A DNA stretch of 64,000 nt, taken from assembly GCA_035513575.1 (NCBI GenBank), contig DATKBW010000099.1, forward strand, positions 23,834-87,833, written 5' to 3'. The DNA is from JAHWKI01 sp035513575 (GTDB lineage Bacteria; Gemmatimonadota; Gemmatimonadetes; Longimicrobiales; RSA9). Positions 1 to 8,429 of the stretch are shown in pieces. Positions within the stretch are counted from its first letter, which is position 1. Each line of letters begins with the position of its first letter. The translations under genes and the position numbers were made by a program. The notes under the pieces are model-generated. The model was not told the DNA's origin and did not search any database. It saw nothing but the letters and a program-made list of their open reading frames with translations.

Positions 1-42
1 CGATACCTCGCTCCAACCGGCGCCCGGCGCGCGCTTCGTCAT
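1..42 (-). CDS. 5' end of an unknown leftward gene, truncated by the window edge
   Basis: Only the first 14 codons are visible, reading MTKRAPGAGWSEVS from an ATG whose complement is at 40-42. The case for a gene rests on a strong ribosome-binding site just upstream (GGGAGGA on the minus strand, about 4 bases from the ATG) and a promoter-like pair at 61-90. It would be divergent from the gene at 166. The product cannot be recognised from so few residues. Confidence 0.45.
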   Translation of the reverse strand, partial: MTKRAPGAGWSEVS

Positions 43-60
43 CCGTCCTCCCTGACGTGG

Positions 61-90
61 AGGATACGGCCGCCGGTCCAACCCGTCCAA
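61..90 (-). promoter_or_regulatory. Candidate sigma-70-type promoter for the leftward gene
   Basis: On the minus strand TTGGAC (85-90) and TATCCT (61-66) are separated by 18 bases. The predicted transcription start lies about 10-15 bases before the ATG at 42, so the leader would be very short. Both boxes deviate from consensus, hence moderate confidence. Confidence 0.4.
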
Positions 91-165
91 CCGCGATCCC
101 ACCTTTTCCGGCGGAGTCCCGAGGGGTATTCTACCATCCGGTTCACTCAGGCACGGGACGGTCCC

Positions 166-684
166 ATGGAGCAACCCTCGCGCGAGACGCTGCAGCGCGG
201 TCGCGCCTTCCTCTCCCGCCGCCGCGCGCGGCTGTCCCGCCTGATCCAGCGGTCGCTGGATCCGCCGCCGCCCTCGGGCAGCCTCCTCGAGGACCGCCGC
301 CGCTTCCTCCTGGAGGAGGCGCAGGAGCTGTACTGGAATGAGCTCTCCTGGGAGCAGGTGACCGAGGAGGAAGGGATCGGCGAGAGCGGCCTCGTCGAGT
401 TCACCTTCCCGGGGTTCCTCGCGTTCGTCGAGGGACTCCTCCTGCGCGAGGTGATGCCGGATTCCCTCGCACCCGCCCGTCCACGCCCGGAAGTGGTGGA
501 GGACATCCTCGCCTTCCTCGCCGCCCGCTGCGTGGAGCTCGAGGACTCCGAAGATCCCGAGACCGAGGTCGAGCGGCAGGTCACCGCCCGCCTCATCGAC
601 CTGGTGCTCTACCGCCAGCACGACATCGCGGTGGAGGAGGTCGAGCGGCTCGAGGAAGAAGCCCCCTCACCCGACCAGGAGTAG
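166..684 (+). CDS. Uncharacterised acidic 172-residue protein
   Basis: I do not recognise the family. The protein is soluble-looking, with a basic N-terminal stretch (residues 1-30, rich in Arg) followed by a strongly acidic, probably all-helical body; Glu and Asp dominate from about residue 40 to the end. There is no signal peptide or membrane segment. It ends 2 bases before the glycerophosphodiesterase gene, so the two are probably co-transcribed. Codon use matches its neighbours, with C or G at most third positions, which supports a real gene despite the lack of a recognisable domain. The ATG at 166 has only a weak upstream GGGACGG. Confidence 0.6.
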   Translation: MEQPSRETLQRGRAFLSRRRARLSRLIQRSLDPPPPSGSLLEDRRRFLLEEAQELYWNELSWEQVTEEEGIGESGLVEFTFPGFLAFVEGLLLREVMPDSLAPARPRPEVVEDILAFLAARCVELEDSEDPETEVERQVTARLIDLVLYRQHDIAVEEVERLEEEAPSPDQE

Positions 685-686
685 CC

Positions 687-1508
687 TTGGCGCGCGACGG
701 GCTGCCCCCGGCGCTCCGGGGCGGGCCGCTCCTCATCGGCCACCGCGGCGCCGCCGGCCTGGCGCCGGAAAACACGATGCCGTCCTTCCGCGAGGCCGTC
801 GCCCGCTGGGACGTGGACATGATCGAGCTGGACGTCCGCGCTTCCGCCGACGGCCACTGCGTGGTGTTCCACGACGCCACCGTCGACCGTACGACCGACG
901 GCACCGGCCCGGTCGCGGAAAGGACGCTCGCGGAGCTGCGCGAGCTGGACGCCGGCGCCCGCTTCGTCGCGGGAGACGGTTCGACGCCCTTCGCGGGGCA
1001 GGGGGTCCGGATCCCCGCCATCGACGAGGTCCTGGAGTCCTTCCCCGACACCCGGTTCACCTTCGAGGTGAAGATCGGCACCGCGCAGGAGCCGATGTTC
1101 GACGCCATACGCCGTCACGGCGCCGACGAGCGCGTCATCGCGGCGGGGATGGACTGGCGGGACCGCCTCATGTTCGCCCACTACGCCGGTGCCGTCAGCG
1201 GGTCCACCCGGGACGTCCGGGCCTTCTATGGTCTGCACCGGGCCTACTGCGGCCGGTTCTGGACACGCTGCGCGGACGTGTTCCAGGTCCCCGAGCGACA
1301 GCGCCGGTTGCGGATCGTCACGGCGCGCTTCGTCCGCGACGCGCGCGCCCACGGGATCCCCGTCCACGTGTGGACCGTCAACGACGCCGGGGACATGCGC
1401 CGCCTCCTGGACTGGGGCGTGGACGGCATCATCACGGACCGGCCGGACATCGGAGCCCGCGTGATGGCGGACCGCCTGGGCCGCCCGCTGCCCGCGGGTC
1501 TGCGCTGA
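687..1508 (+). CDS. Glycerophosphodiester phosphodiesterase family protein
   Basis: The 273-residue protein matches the GDPD TIM-barrel family, which hydrolyses deacylated phospholipids (glycerophosphodiesters) to glycerol-3-phosphate and an alcohol. Visible signature residues are HRG (19-21), PEN (27-29), the metal-binding ELD (47-49) and the catalytic FHD (61-63), and the C-terminal part has the typical VHVWTVND and GVDGIITDRP segments. No signal peptide is seen, so a cytosolic enzyme is inferred. The start is a TTG placed 2 bases after the preceding stop. The stop is followed after one base by tilS, suggesting one transcript. The lipid substrate cannot be deduced. Confidence 0.88.
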   Translation: MARDGLPPALRGGPLLIGHRGAAGLAPENTMPSFREAVARWDVDMIELDVRASADGHCVVFHDATVDRTTDGTGPVAERTLAELRELDAGARFVAGDGSTPFAGQGVRIPAIDEVLESFPDTRFTFEVKIGTAQEPMFDAIRRHGADERVIAAGMDWRDRLMFAHYAGAVSGSTRDVRAFYGLHRAYCGRFWTRCADVFQVPERQRRLRIVTARFVRDARAHGIPVHVWTVNDAGDMRRLLDWGVDGIITDRPDIGARVMADRLGRPLPAGLR

Positions 1509-1509
1509 G

Positions 1510-2859
1510 ATGCCGTCGCGGGAACCGGCTCTGGCCCTCCCGCTCCGGCTCGAGCAGCACCTCCGCGAGACAGGGCTCCTCACCGCCGGCGCGACCGTCG
1601 TGGTCGCCCTCTCCGGCGGCCTGGACTCCACGGTGCTGCTCCACCTCCTCCGCTTCCCCCTCGCCCGCCTGGGCCTCCGCCTCGCCGCGGCGCACCTGGA
1701 CCACGCCATGCGCCCCGGCAGCGCCGCGGACGCCAGCTGGGTGGTCGGCCTGTGCGCCGCGTGGCAGGTGCCGCTGATGGCCGAGCGCCTCACCGCCCCG
1801 CCGGTCTCCGAGGCCGACGCTCGCGATCGCCGCTACGAGTTCCTGGACCGGGCGGCGGCGCCGGGCGCCCTGATCGCCACCGGGCATCACCTGGACGACC
1901 AGGCCGAGACGGTCCTGTTCCGGGTCGCCCGCGGGGCCGGCGTGCGCGGCGTGCGCGGGATCGCGCCGCGGCGCGGTCGTCTGGTCCGGCCGCTCCTGCC
2001 GTTCACCCGTGCCGAGCTGGCCGCGTACGCCGGGAGCGTGGGGCTGGCCTTCCGGGACGACCCCACCAACCGCGACGTGTCGCTGGCGCGGAACCGGATC
2101 CGGCGGTGGACCCTCCCCGCCCTGGAGCGGGCCCGCCCCGGGGCCGCGCGCACCCTGGCGGCGCTCGCCGACCGGGCGCGGCACGCGGAGCGCGCCTGGC
2201 GCACCATCTTCCGCGATCTTTCCCACCGCGCCACCGTCGAGCGCTCCCCGGGGGGGGTGGCGCTTGCCCGTGATGTGCTCCGTTCCTATCATCCCCTCGT
2301 ACGGGCCCGTGTCCTGCGCCTTGTCCTACGCCGCCTTGGGAGCATGCCCGGAAGGGCAGGAACCCGGGCGGCGTTGGAGTTTATCAACTCCGGCCCGAGC
2401 GGCGGGGAGCTCCACCTCCCCGGGGGCATCCGGCTGCACCGGGATTTCGACGCGATCCGTGTCGCGCGCCTGCGCGGGCCGGCCCCGGCGGACGTGGAAG
2501 CGGAGATCGCGGCCGGGACCGCCGGCTCCGGCCGGGTCCGGATCGCCGGGCGCACGGTCGACGTGGACTGGGGCCCCGGGCCGCTGGAGGGGGAGAAGGT
2601 CGGCGTGCCCGCGGATGCCGCGTTCCCGCTGCGGCTGCGCGGCTGGGCGCCGGGCGACCGGATCCGCCTGGCGTACGGCTCGAAGAAGCTGAAGAAGCTG
2701 TTCGCCGAGCGACGGCTGGACCGGAGGCAGCGTGCGACGCTGCCGGTGCTGGCGGATGCGGAAGGTCGGGTGCTGTGGGTGCCGGGAGTCGCGCGCGCCG
2801 CCGGCGTTCCGGATGGGGGCGGATTCGAGATCGCGGTGAGGGATGCCGAAGAGCGTTGA
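1510..2859 (+). CDS. tilS: tRNA(Ile)-lysidine synthetase TilS
   Basis: TilS attaches lysine to C34 of the tRNA-Ile with anticodon CAU using ATP, so that it reads AUA instead of AUG. The PP-loop motif SGGLDS is at residues 35-40, followed by the conserved HLDHAMRPGSAADA and TGHHLDDQAET segments. The C-terminal third (about 350-449) carries the TilS substrate-binding region, including RLRGWAPGDRIR and SKKLKKLFAERR. Its 449 residues are typical of full-length TilS. It begins one base after the GDPD stop and overlaps hpt by 17 bases. The tilS-hpt-ftsH order is widely conserved, for example in Bacillus. Confidence 0.95.
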   Translation: MPSREPALALPLRLEQHLRETGLLTAGATVVVALSGGLDSTVLLHLLRFPLARLGLRLAAAHLDHAMRPGSAADASWVVGLCAAWQVPLMAERLTAPPVSEADARDRRYEFLDRAAAPGALIATGHHLDDQAETVLFRVARGAGVRGVRGIAPRRGRLVRPLLPFTRAELAAYAGSVGLAFRDDPTNRDVSLARNRIRRWTLPALERARPGAARTLAALADRARHAERAWRTIFRDLSHRATVERSPGGVALARDVLRSYHPLVRARVLRLVLRRLGSMPGRAGTRAALEFINSGPSGGELHLPGGIRLHRDFDAIRVARLRGPAPADVEAEIAAGTAGSGRVRIAGRTVDVDWGPGPLEGEKVGVPADAAFPLRLRGWAPGDRIRLAYGSKKLKKLFAERRLDRRQRATLPVLADAEGRVLWVPGVARAAGVPDGGGFEIAVRDAEER

Positions 2860-3409
2860 CACGCAGGTCAGGACGGGCGGACCGCTGCTGGAGCGGGTGG
2901 TCTATCCCGCCGAGGAGATCGCCCGCCGGGTCCGGGAGATGGGCGTCGAGATCGACCGCGCCTACCCGCTCGGGGAGCCCATCCTCGTGCTGGGGCTCCT
3001 GAAGGGCTCGTTCATCTTCATGGCCGACCTGGTCCGGGAGATCCCCCGCCCGGTCGTCCTCGATTTCCTCGTGGCGGCGAGCTACGGCGCCGGCACCGTG
3101 TCCAGCGGGGAGCTTCGGCTGCTGTACGATCCGGAGGCGCACCTCGAGGGGCAGCACGTCCTCCTGGTGGAGGACATCGTGGACAGCGGCACCACCATGA
3201 ACCGGCTGATCCCCATGCTCGCGGAGCGGCGGCCCCGGACGCTGGAGGTCTGCGCGCTGCTCCACAAGCACGTCGCCCGGGACCTCGTCAAGGAGCCGCG
3301 GTGGATCGGGTTCGACGCCCCGCCGGAGTTCCTGATCGGGTATGGACTGGATCACAGCGAGAACTTCAGGAACCTGCCGTTCATCGGCAGCCTGAGGACA
3401 CCGGAGTAG
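2843..3409 (+). CDS. hpt: Hypoxanthine phosphoribosyltransferase
   Basis: A 188-residue type I phosphoribosyltransferase that salvages hypoxanthine (and often guanine) to the nucleotide using PRPP. The PRPP-binding loop EDIVDSGTT is at residues 110-118. The family's flexible-loop and base-contact segments are also present, including GLLKGSFIF near 51-59 and GYGLD near the C terminus. The ATG lies inside the end of tilS, a 17-base overlap that implies translational coupling. The next gene, ftsH, starts 10 bases after the stop. Confidence 0.93.
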   Translation: MPKSVDTQVRTGGPLLERVVYPAEEIARRVREMGVEIDRAYPLGEPILVLGLLKGSFIFMADLVREIPRPVVLDFLVAASYGAGTVSSGELRLLYDPEAHLEGQHVLLVEDIVDSGTTMNRLIPMLAERRPRTLEVCALLHKHVARDLVKEPRWIGFDAPPEFLIGYGLDHSENFRNLPFIGSLRTPE

Positions 3410-3419
3410 GTCGGAGCAG

Positions 3420-5360
3420 ATGTCGAAGAACCAGACGCCGGACAGCGGGCAGGACGAAGGATCGGGGCGGTGGGCGCGGAATTCCCGCACCCTCTCCTTC
3501 TGGGTCCTGTTCGTCCTCGTTTCCATCCTCCTGGTCCAGATCCTCGGGCCCCGCCAGCGCGAGGCCGCGGATCTCACGTACAGCGAGTTCCTCGCGCAGC
3601 TCGAGCAGGACAACGTCTCGAAGGTCACCATCATCGAGGGGAAGCGCCTCGAGGGTGAGCTCCGCACCGCCGTGGCCTCGCACCGGGGCGAGGCCACCAC
3701 GTTCGTCACGCTCCTCCCCGTCCGCGACAGCGAGGCCCTCCTCGCGCGCCTCCACGACGAGAACGTCCAGATCGGTGCGCGCGAGCCCAACCAGAACTGG
3801 TGGGCCTACATCCTCACCGCCCTGCCCTGGATCCTGATCCTCGGCATCTGGATCTTCATGCTCCGCCAGATGCAGTCGGGCGGCTCCAAGGCGTTCCAGT
3901 TCGGCAAGTCCAAGGCGCGCCTCCTCACCGGGGACACCCCCCAGGTCACCTTCGCCGACGTGTCCGGCGCCGACGAGGCCAAGGAGGAGCTGGTCGAGAT
4001 CATCGAGTTCCTCAAGGACCCCCAGAAGTTCACGCGACTGGGCGGACGCCTCCCCAAGGGCGCTCTCCTGGTCGGCCCCCCGGGGACCGGGAAGACCCTC
4101 CTGGCGCGGGCCGTCGCGGGCGAGGCCGGGCGCCCCTTCTTCTCCATGTCCGGGTCCGACTTCGTCGAGATGTTCGTCGGCGTGGGCGCCTCGCGCGTGC
4201 GCGACCTGTTCGAGCAGGGGAAGGCCCACGCCCCCTGCATCATCTTCATTGACGAGATCGACGCCGTGGGCCGGCACCGCGGCGCGGGGCTCGGCGGCGG
4301 CCACGACGAACGGGAGCAGACGCTGAACCAGCTCCTGGTGGAGATGGACGGATTCGAGTCCAACGAGGGCGTGATCCTGATCGCGGCCACGAACCGACCC
4401 GACGTCCTCGACCCCGCGCTGCTGCGCCCCGGCCGCTTCGATCGGCAGATCGTGGTGGACGCCCCGGACGTGAAGGGGCGGGAAGGGATCCTGCGCGTCC
4501 ATCTCAAGAAGGTCCCGCTGGCCGCGGACGTCGTCGTCGAGCGGCTGGCACGGGGAACGCCCGGGATGAGCGGCGCGGACCTGGCCAACCTGGTCAACGA
4601 GGCCGCCCTGCTGGCCGCCCGCCGCGGCCGCGACCGGGTCATGATGGACGACCTGGAGGCCGCCAAGGACAAGATCATGCTGGGCGCCGAGCGGAAGAGC
4701 CTCGTGCTCTCCGAAGCCGAGCGGAAGCTCACCGCCTACCACGAGGCCGGTCACGCCGTCGTCGCGCTGCGGGTGCCGGGGCTCGACCCGATCCACAAGG
4801 TCACCATCGTCCCCCGGGGGCGCGCGCTGGGCGTCACCGCGTCCCTGCCCGAGGAGGACCGCCACTCCTACCCCCGCGACTACCTGGTCGCCCAGCTGGC
4901 CATGCTCTTCGGCGGCCGGGCCGCGGAGGAGATGGTATTCGGCCGCGAGAAGATCACGACGGGCGCCGGCAACGACATCGAGCGCGCCACGACCCTGGCC
5001 CGCCGCATGGTCACGACCTTCGGAATGAGCGAGCGGGTCGGCCCCATGGCCGTAGGGGACTCCGAGCAGGAGGTCTTCCTCGGCCGCGAGCTGGTGCAGC
5101 GCCGGGAGGTCTCGGAGGAGACGGCCAGGCTCGTGGACGACGAGGTCAAGAACTTCCTCGATGCCGCCTACGACAAGGCCGCGGCCACCCTCCGCGACAA
5201 CCGCGACCTCCTCGAGCGCATCGCCGAGGCGCTCCTGGAACGGGAGACGCTGGACCGGGAGGAGGTCGCCCTCCTCGAGAACGGCCGGCCGCTCCCGCCC
5301 TCCGCCAACGGCAACGTACCGGTGGAGGGGAAAGAGCCGGCCCCGGCGGCAGCGTCCTAG
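3420..5360 (+). CDS. ftsH: ATP-dependent zinc metalloprotease FtsH
   Basis: FtsH is a membrane-anchored hexameric AAA+ protease that degrades misassembled membrane proteins and short-lived regulators. Two membrane segments (about residues 24-43 and 128-148) flank the periplasmic domain. The AAA+ module has Walker A GPPGTGKT at 219-226, Walker B IIFIDEIDAVGR and the second region of homology RPGRFDRQI. The protease domain has the zinc motif HEAGH at about 441-445. The 646-residue length is standard. A GGAG sits just before the ATG. The short tail after residue 625 is Pro/Ala-rich and probably disordered. folP follows after 6 bases. Confidence 0.97.
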   Translation: MSKNQTPDSGQDEGSGRWARNSRTLSFWVLFVLVSILLVQILGPRQREAADLTYSEFLAQLEQDNVSKVTIIEGKRLEGELRTAVASHRGEATTFVTLLPVRDSEALLARLHDENVQIGAREPNQNWWAYILTALPWILILGIWIFMLRQMQSGGSKAFQFGKSKARLLTGDTPQVTFADVSGADEAKEELVEIIEFLKDPQKFTRLGGRLPKGALLVGPPGTGKTLLARAVAGEAGRPFFSMSGSDFVEMFVGVGASRVRDLFEQGKAHAPCIIFIDEIDAVGRHRGAGLGGGHDEREQTLNQLLVEMDGFESNEGVILIAATNRPDVLDPALLRPGRFDRQIVVDAPDVKGREGILRVHLKKVPLAADVVVERLARGTPGMSGADLANLVNEAALLAARRGRDRVMMDDLEAAKDKIMLGAERKSLVLSEAERKLTAYHEAGHAVVALRVPGLDPIHKVTIVPRGRALGVTASLPEEDRHSYPRDYLVAQLAMLFGGRAAEEMVFGREKITTGAGNDIERATTLARRMVTTFGMSERVGPMAVGDSEQEVFLGRELVQRREVSEETARLVDDEVKNFLDAAYDKAAATLRDNRDLLERIAEALLERETLDREEVALLENGRPLPPSANGNVPVEGKEPAPAAAS

Positions 5361-5366
5361 GCCGCC

Positions 5367-6293
5367 ATGACCGATCTCGCTCCGGCTGACGCGCCAACGC
5401 TCCCGGCTCGAGCGGGGATCGGCCCCCAGGCCCGGATCGATCCCCGTGCCGCGTCATGGCGCACCCGGCGCGGCGTCCTCCCTCTCGACCGGCCCCGCAT
5501 CATGGGCGTGCTGAACGTGACGCCCGACTCCTTCTGGGAGGGCAGCCGGACGGCCGCCGTGGATGATGCGCTGCGCCGGGCCGGCGAGATGGTCGCCGCC
5601 GGGGCCGATCTGCTCGACGTGGGCGGCGAGTCCACCCGCCCCGGCGCGGACCCGGTCGCCGCGGAGGAGGAGGCCCGCCGCGTCGTTCCCGTCCTCCGCG
5701 CCATCGCCCGCCGCTGGCCGGAGCTCCTCCTCTCCGTGGATACCGTGAAGGCCCCGGTCGCCGCCGCGGCCCTGGACGCCGGCGCCGCCGTGATCAACGA
5801 CGTCTCGGCCTTCCGCGTCGACCCCGCCATGGCGCGGCTGGCGGCCGATGCCGGCGCCGGCGTGGTGCTGATGCACTCCCGGGGCGGGGTCGACCGGATG
5901 GCCGCCTACGAGAGCGCCGTCTACGGCGCTGACGTGGCGGGCGAGGTCGCGGCCGAGCTCGGCGCCGCCGCCGCCCGGGCGCGGTCCGCCGGCATCCACC
6001 GGGACGCCATCGTCCTGGACCCGGGACTCGGGTTCGCCAAGCGCACGGCGGATACGGTGGCGGTGCTCCGCTCCCTCCACCGGCTCCGCGATCTCGGCTA
6101 CCCGGTCCTGGTCGGGCCCTCCCGCAAGCGGTTCATCGGTGAGCTGGCGGGCGGCGTTCCCGTCGAGGAGCGGCTCCCCGGTACCATCGCCGCGTGCGTC
6201 GTCGCCCACCTGGCCGGCGCCCGGCTGTTCCGCGTGCACGATGTCGCACCCGTGCGGCAGGCGCTGGACGTGGCGGAGGCCCTCGTCCCATGA
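5367..6293 (+). CDS. folP: Dihydropteroate synthase
   Basis: FolP condenses p-aminobenzoate with dihydropterin pyrophosphate in folate synthesis and is the sulfonamide target. The signature GVLNVTPDSF is at residues 47-56, followed by DLLDVGGESTRPGA, the DTVKAPVAAAAL and INDVSAF segments, DPGLGFAK and the terminal GPSRKRFIG loop. At 308 residues it is slightly long because of an N-terminal extension of about 40 residues, so an internal start is possible though no better ATG is evident. It overlaps cdaA by ATGA, consistent with one operon from tilS to cdaA. Confidence 0.95.
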   Translation: MTDLAPADAPTLPARAGIGPQARIDPRAASWRTRRGVLPLDRPRIMGVLNVTPDSFWEGSRTAAVDDALRRAGEMVAAGADLLDVGGESTRPGADPVAAEEEARRVVPVLRAIARRWPELLLSVDTVKAPVAAAALDAGAAVINDVSAFRVDPAMARLAADAGAGVVLMHSRGGVDRMAAYESAVYGADVAGEVAAELGAAAARARSAGIHRDAIVLDPGLGFAKRTADTVAVLRSLHRLRDLGYPVLVGPSRKRFIGELAGGVPVEERLPGTIAACVVAHLAGARLFRVHDVAPVRQALDVAEALVP

Positions 6294-7072
6294 TCGACTG
6301 GCTGACCCAGTACAACTTCCTGCTTCCGCGCCTCCGCGACCTCCTGGAGATCCTCATCGTCGCGGTCGGGATCTTCTTCGTACTCCGCCTGCTCGCCCGG
6401 ACCCGGGCCATGCAGATGCTCGTCGGCGTCCTCCTCCTGGGCGCCATCTTTTTCGTCTCCAACTTCCTCGGCCTCACGCTCATCGCGACGATCCTGGAGT
6501 ACGCCTTCCAGTACGGCGTGATCGCGGCGCTGATCGTCTTCCAGCCGGAGCTCCGCAACGCCCTCGCCCGCCTCGGCCAGAACCGCATGCTCCGCCTCTT
6601 CAACAAGATGGAACAGAGCGAGGTCGTCGAGGAGCTCGTCGAGGGCGTCGAGCGGCTCGCCCGGGCCAAGATCGGCGGCATCATCGCCATCCAGCGCGAC
6701 GTCGGCCTCGACGAGTACGCCGACACCGGCATCCGCATCCAGGCCCGCGTCTCTTCCGACATCATCGTCAGCATCTTCGCTCCCTACGGACCCCTCCACG
6801 ACGGCGCCCTGCTGGTGAGCGGAGACACCCTGATCGCCGCCGGCGTCATCCTCCCCCTGACCCAGTTCCCGGTCGCGGACAAGAGCCTGGGCACGCGGCA
6901 CCGCGCCGCCATCGGCCTGTCGGAGGAGACCGATGCGCTGGTCATCGTCGTCAGCGAGGAGACCTCGCAGGTCTCCATGGCGCAGCGCGGCCGGCTCGAG
7001 CGCAACGTGTCACCCGAACGCCTCCGCGCCGCCCTCGCCGGGGTGGCGGGAACCCGCGCCGTGACGGAGTGA
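6290..7072 (+). CDS. cdaA: Diadenylate cyclase CdaA
   Basis: CdaA makes the second messenger c-di-AMP from two ATP. The 260-residue protein has three predicted N-terminal membrane helices (about 18-36, 43-60 and 64-84) and a cytosolic DAC domain with the catalytic DGA (171-173) and the RHR motif (203-205). The ATG overlaps the folP stop as ATGA, so the longer upstream frame is a shadow. In Firmicutes cdaA is followed by cdaR and glmM; neither is here, and the neighbour is folP instead. c-di-AMP usually controls potassium uptake, osmolyte balance and wall homeostasis, which suits the envelope theme of the window. Confidence 0.94.
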   Translation: MIDWLTQYNFLLPRLRDLLEILIVAVGIFFVLRLLARTRAMQMLVGVLLLGAIFFVSNFLGLTLIATILEYAFQYGVIAALIVFQPELRNALARLGQNRMLRLFNKMEQSEVVEELVEGVERLARAKIGGIIAIQRDVGLDEYADTGIRIQARVSSDIIVSIFAPYGPLHDGALLVSGDTLIAAGVILPLTQFPVADKSLGTRHRAAIGLSEETDALVIVVSEETSQVSMAQRGRLERNVSPERLRAALAGVAGTRAVTE

Positions 7073-7079
7073 TCTCGCG

Positions 7080-7108
7080 TTGACACGTTCCGGAGCCCTC
7101 CCTACATT
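7080..7108 (+). promoter_or_regulatory. Strong sigma-70-type promoter of the ExbBD/TonB operon
   Basis: A perfect TTGACA (7080-7085) is followed after 17 bases by TACATT (7103-7108). It lies directly after the cdaA stop and about 60 bases before the ExbB-like start, so it should launch the 7169-9548 operon. Confidence 0.8.
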
Positions 7109-7168
7109 GCCCCGGATTCCGGCTGGACCAGGTCGCGTTACCGTCGCATTCGCACCGCGGAGAGTGGA

Positions 7169-7993
7169 TTGCAGGCGAATCAAGTGAACGACCAGGCCAT
7201 GGACGGGTTCAACCTCATGAACCTGTTCGCCGATGGCGGATGGATGATGTATCCGCTCATCATCTGCTCCCTCCTGGCCTTCGGCGTCATGATCGCCAAG
7301 GCCTGGACCCTCTTGGTCGCCCACAAGGAGTCCCGGGGCGTCCTCCACGAAGTCGAGTCGCTCATCAGGGAGGGCCGCGCCGATGAAGCCCTCCGCCTCG
7401 CCGAGGAGCGCCCCGGGCCCGTCGCCGCCATCCTCTATTCCGGGCTCCGCCGGCTGCACGAGCGCGAAACGACGGGCGCGGATGTCGAGAAGGCGGTCCA
7501 GACGGCCGGCGTCATCGAGCTCGGCTTCCTCGAGCGCGGCCTCGTCGTCCTGGCCACCATCGCCAACGTGGCCCCCTTGCTGGGGTTCCTCGGGACGGTC
7601 GCCGGCATGATCTCCGCCTTCGGCTCCATCGCGGAGGCCGGACAGGTGGACGCCGCGCTGGTGGCGGGCGGGATCAAGGTGGCGCTGATCACCACGGCCA
7701 CCGGGCTGATCATCGCGATCCCGGTGAACATCGGGTACAATTTCTTCGTGACCCGGATCGACAAGCTGATCGTGGACATGGAAGAGGGCACGGGCGCGGT
7801 GCTGCGCATGATCTGGCGGCTCGAGACCGACGGCCGCCTCGCCCTGGCCGGCGCCGGCGCGAGCGCAACGCCCGCGCTGCCGCTCACGAAGCGCCGGGAA
7901 GTCGCGGAGTCGATCCACGACGCCAGGCCGAAGGAGCGGCCGTTCTCGAAGGACCCGACGCAGCGCGCCCCGGACGACACGCAGATCGACTGA
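7169..7993 (+). CDS. exbB: MotA/TolQ/ExbB proton channel family protein
   Basis: An inner-membrane proton-channel subunit that, with ExbD, converts proton-motive force into mechanical work on TonB. The 274-residue protein has an N-terminal membrane segment (MMYPLIICSLLAFGVMIAKAW) and the two long C-terminal helices of the family (around LLGFLGTVAGMISAF and VALITTATGLIIAIPVNI). The TTG start at 7169 is preferred because GGAG lies 6 bases upstream; an ATG at 7199 is possible. The C-terminal 45 residues are charged and cytosolic. ExbB and TolQ cannot be told apart by sequence alone; the two adjacent TonB-like genes and the absence of tolA, tolB and pal favour an ExbB role. Confidence 0.88.
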   Translation: MQANQVNDQAMDGFNLMNLFADGGWMMYPLIICSLLAFGVMIAKAWTLLVAHKESRGVLHEVESLIREGRADEALRLAEERPGPVAAILYSGLRRLHERETTGADVEKAVQTAGVIELGFLERGLVVLATIANVAPLLGFLGTVAGMISAFGSIAEAGQVDAALVAGGIKVALITTATGLIIAIPVNIGYNFFVTRIDKLIVDMEEGTGAVLRMIWRLETDGRLALAGAGASATPALPLTKRREVAESIHDARPKERPFSKDPTQRAPDDTQID

Positions 7994-8003
7994 GGACGGA
8001 CGC

Positions 8004-8423
8004 ATGGCAATGTTGAGAAGGAAGTCGCGCACCTCGGGCGAGATCCCCACGTCCTCCATGGCGGACATCGCCTTCCTCCTCCTCATCTTCTTCCTGGTCA
8101 CCACGATCTTCGACGAGGAGCGGGGGCTGAGCCTCGTCCTCCCGGAGCAGGGGGAGGAGGCGGAGGTCTCCGCCAACAACATCCTGCATCTCGTCATTCA
8201 GCCGAACGGGATCATCGAGATCAAGCGGGGCGAGAGTCCGCAGATCCAGCAGGCTTCCGCCGGCGAGATCGCGGCGATCTGGCGCTTCGAGGTCGGCCAG
8301 AACCCGAACCTGATCGCGGCGGTCAAGACCGCGCCGGGCGCGCCCTACCGGTACATGATCGACGTGCTGGACCAGCTGCAGGTGGCGGGCGCGGAGCGCG
8401 TGAACCTCGGAATCCTGGAGTAG
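8004..8423 (+). CDS. exbD: ExbD/TolR family protein, first copy
   Basis: The 139-residue protein has a short cytosolic N terminus, one membrane helix containing the proton-carrying Asp in SMADIAFLLLIFFLV (Asp at about residue 20) and a periplasmic ExbD/TolR domain. It partners the ExbB-like channel encoded 10 bases upstream. The periplasmic portion ends in the typical IDVLDQLQVAGAERVNLGI strand-helix region. A second, only moderately similar ExbD follows 6 bases later. Two ExbD proteins per channel operon are common in Bacteroidota and related groups and may form a heteromeric complex; that is inference. Confidence 0.9.
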   Translation: MAMLRRKSRTSGEIPTSSMADIAFLLLIFFLVTTIFDEERGLSLVLPEQGEEAEVSANNILHLVIQPNGIIEIKRGESPQIQQASAGEIAAIWRFEVGQNPNLIAAVKTAPGAPYRYMIDVLDQLQVAGAERVNLGILE

Positions 8424-8429
8424 GCGGGG

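Noticed and set aside
57..341. 94-codon frame at the left edge on the + strand
   Set aside because: It overlaps the better-supported gene at 166 in another frame and is a Pro/Ala/Arg-rich shadow.
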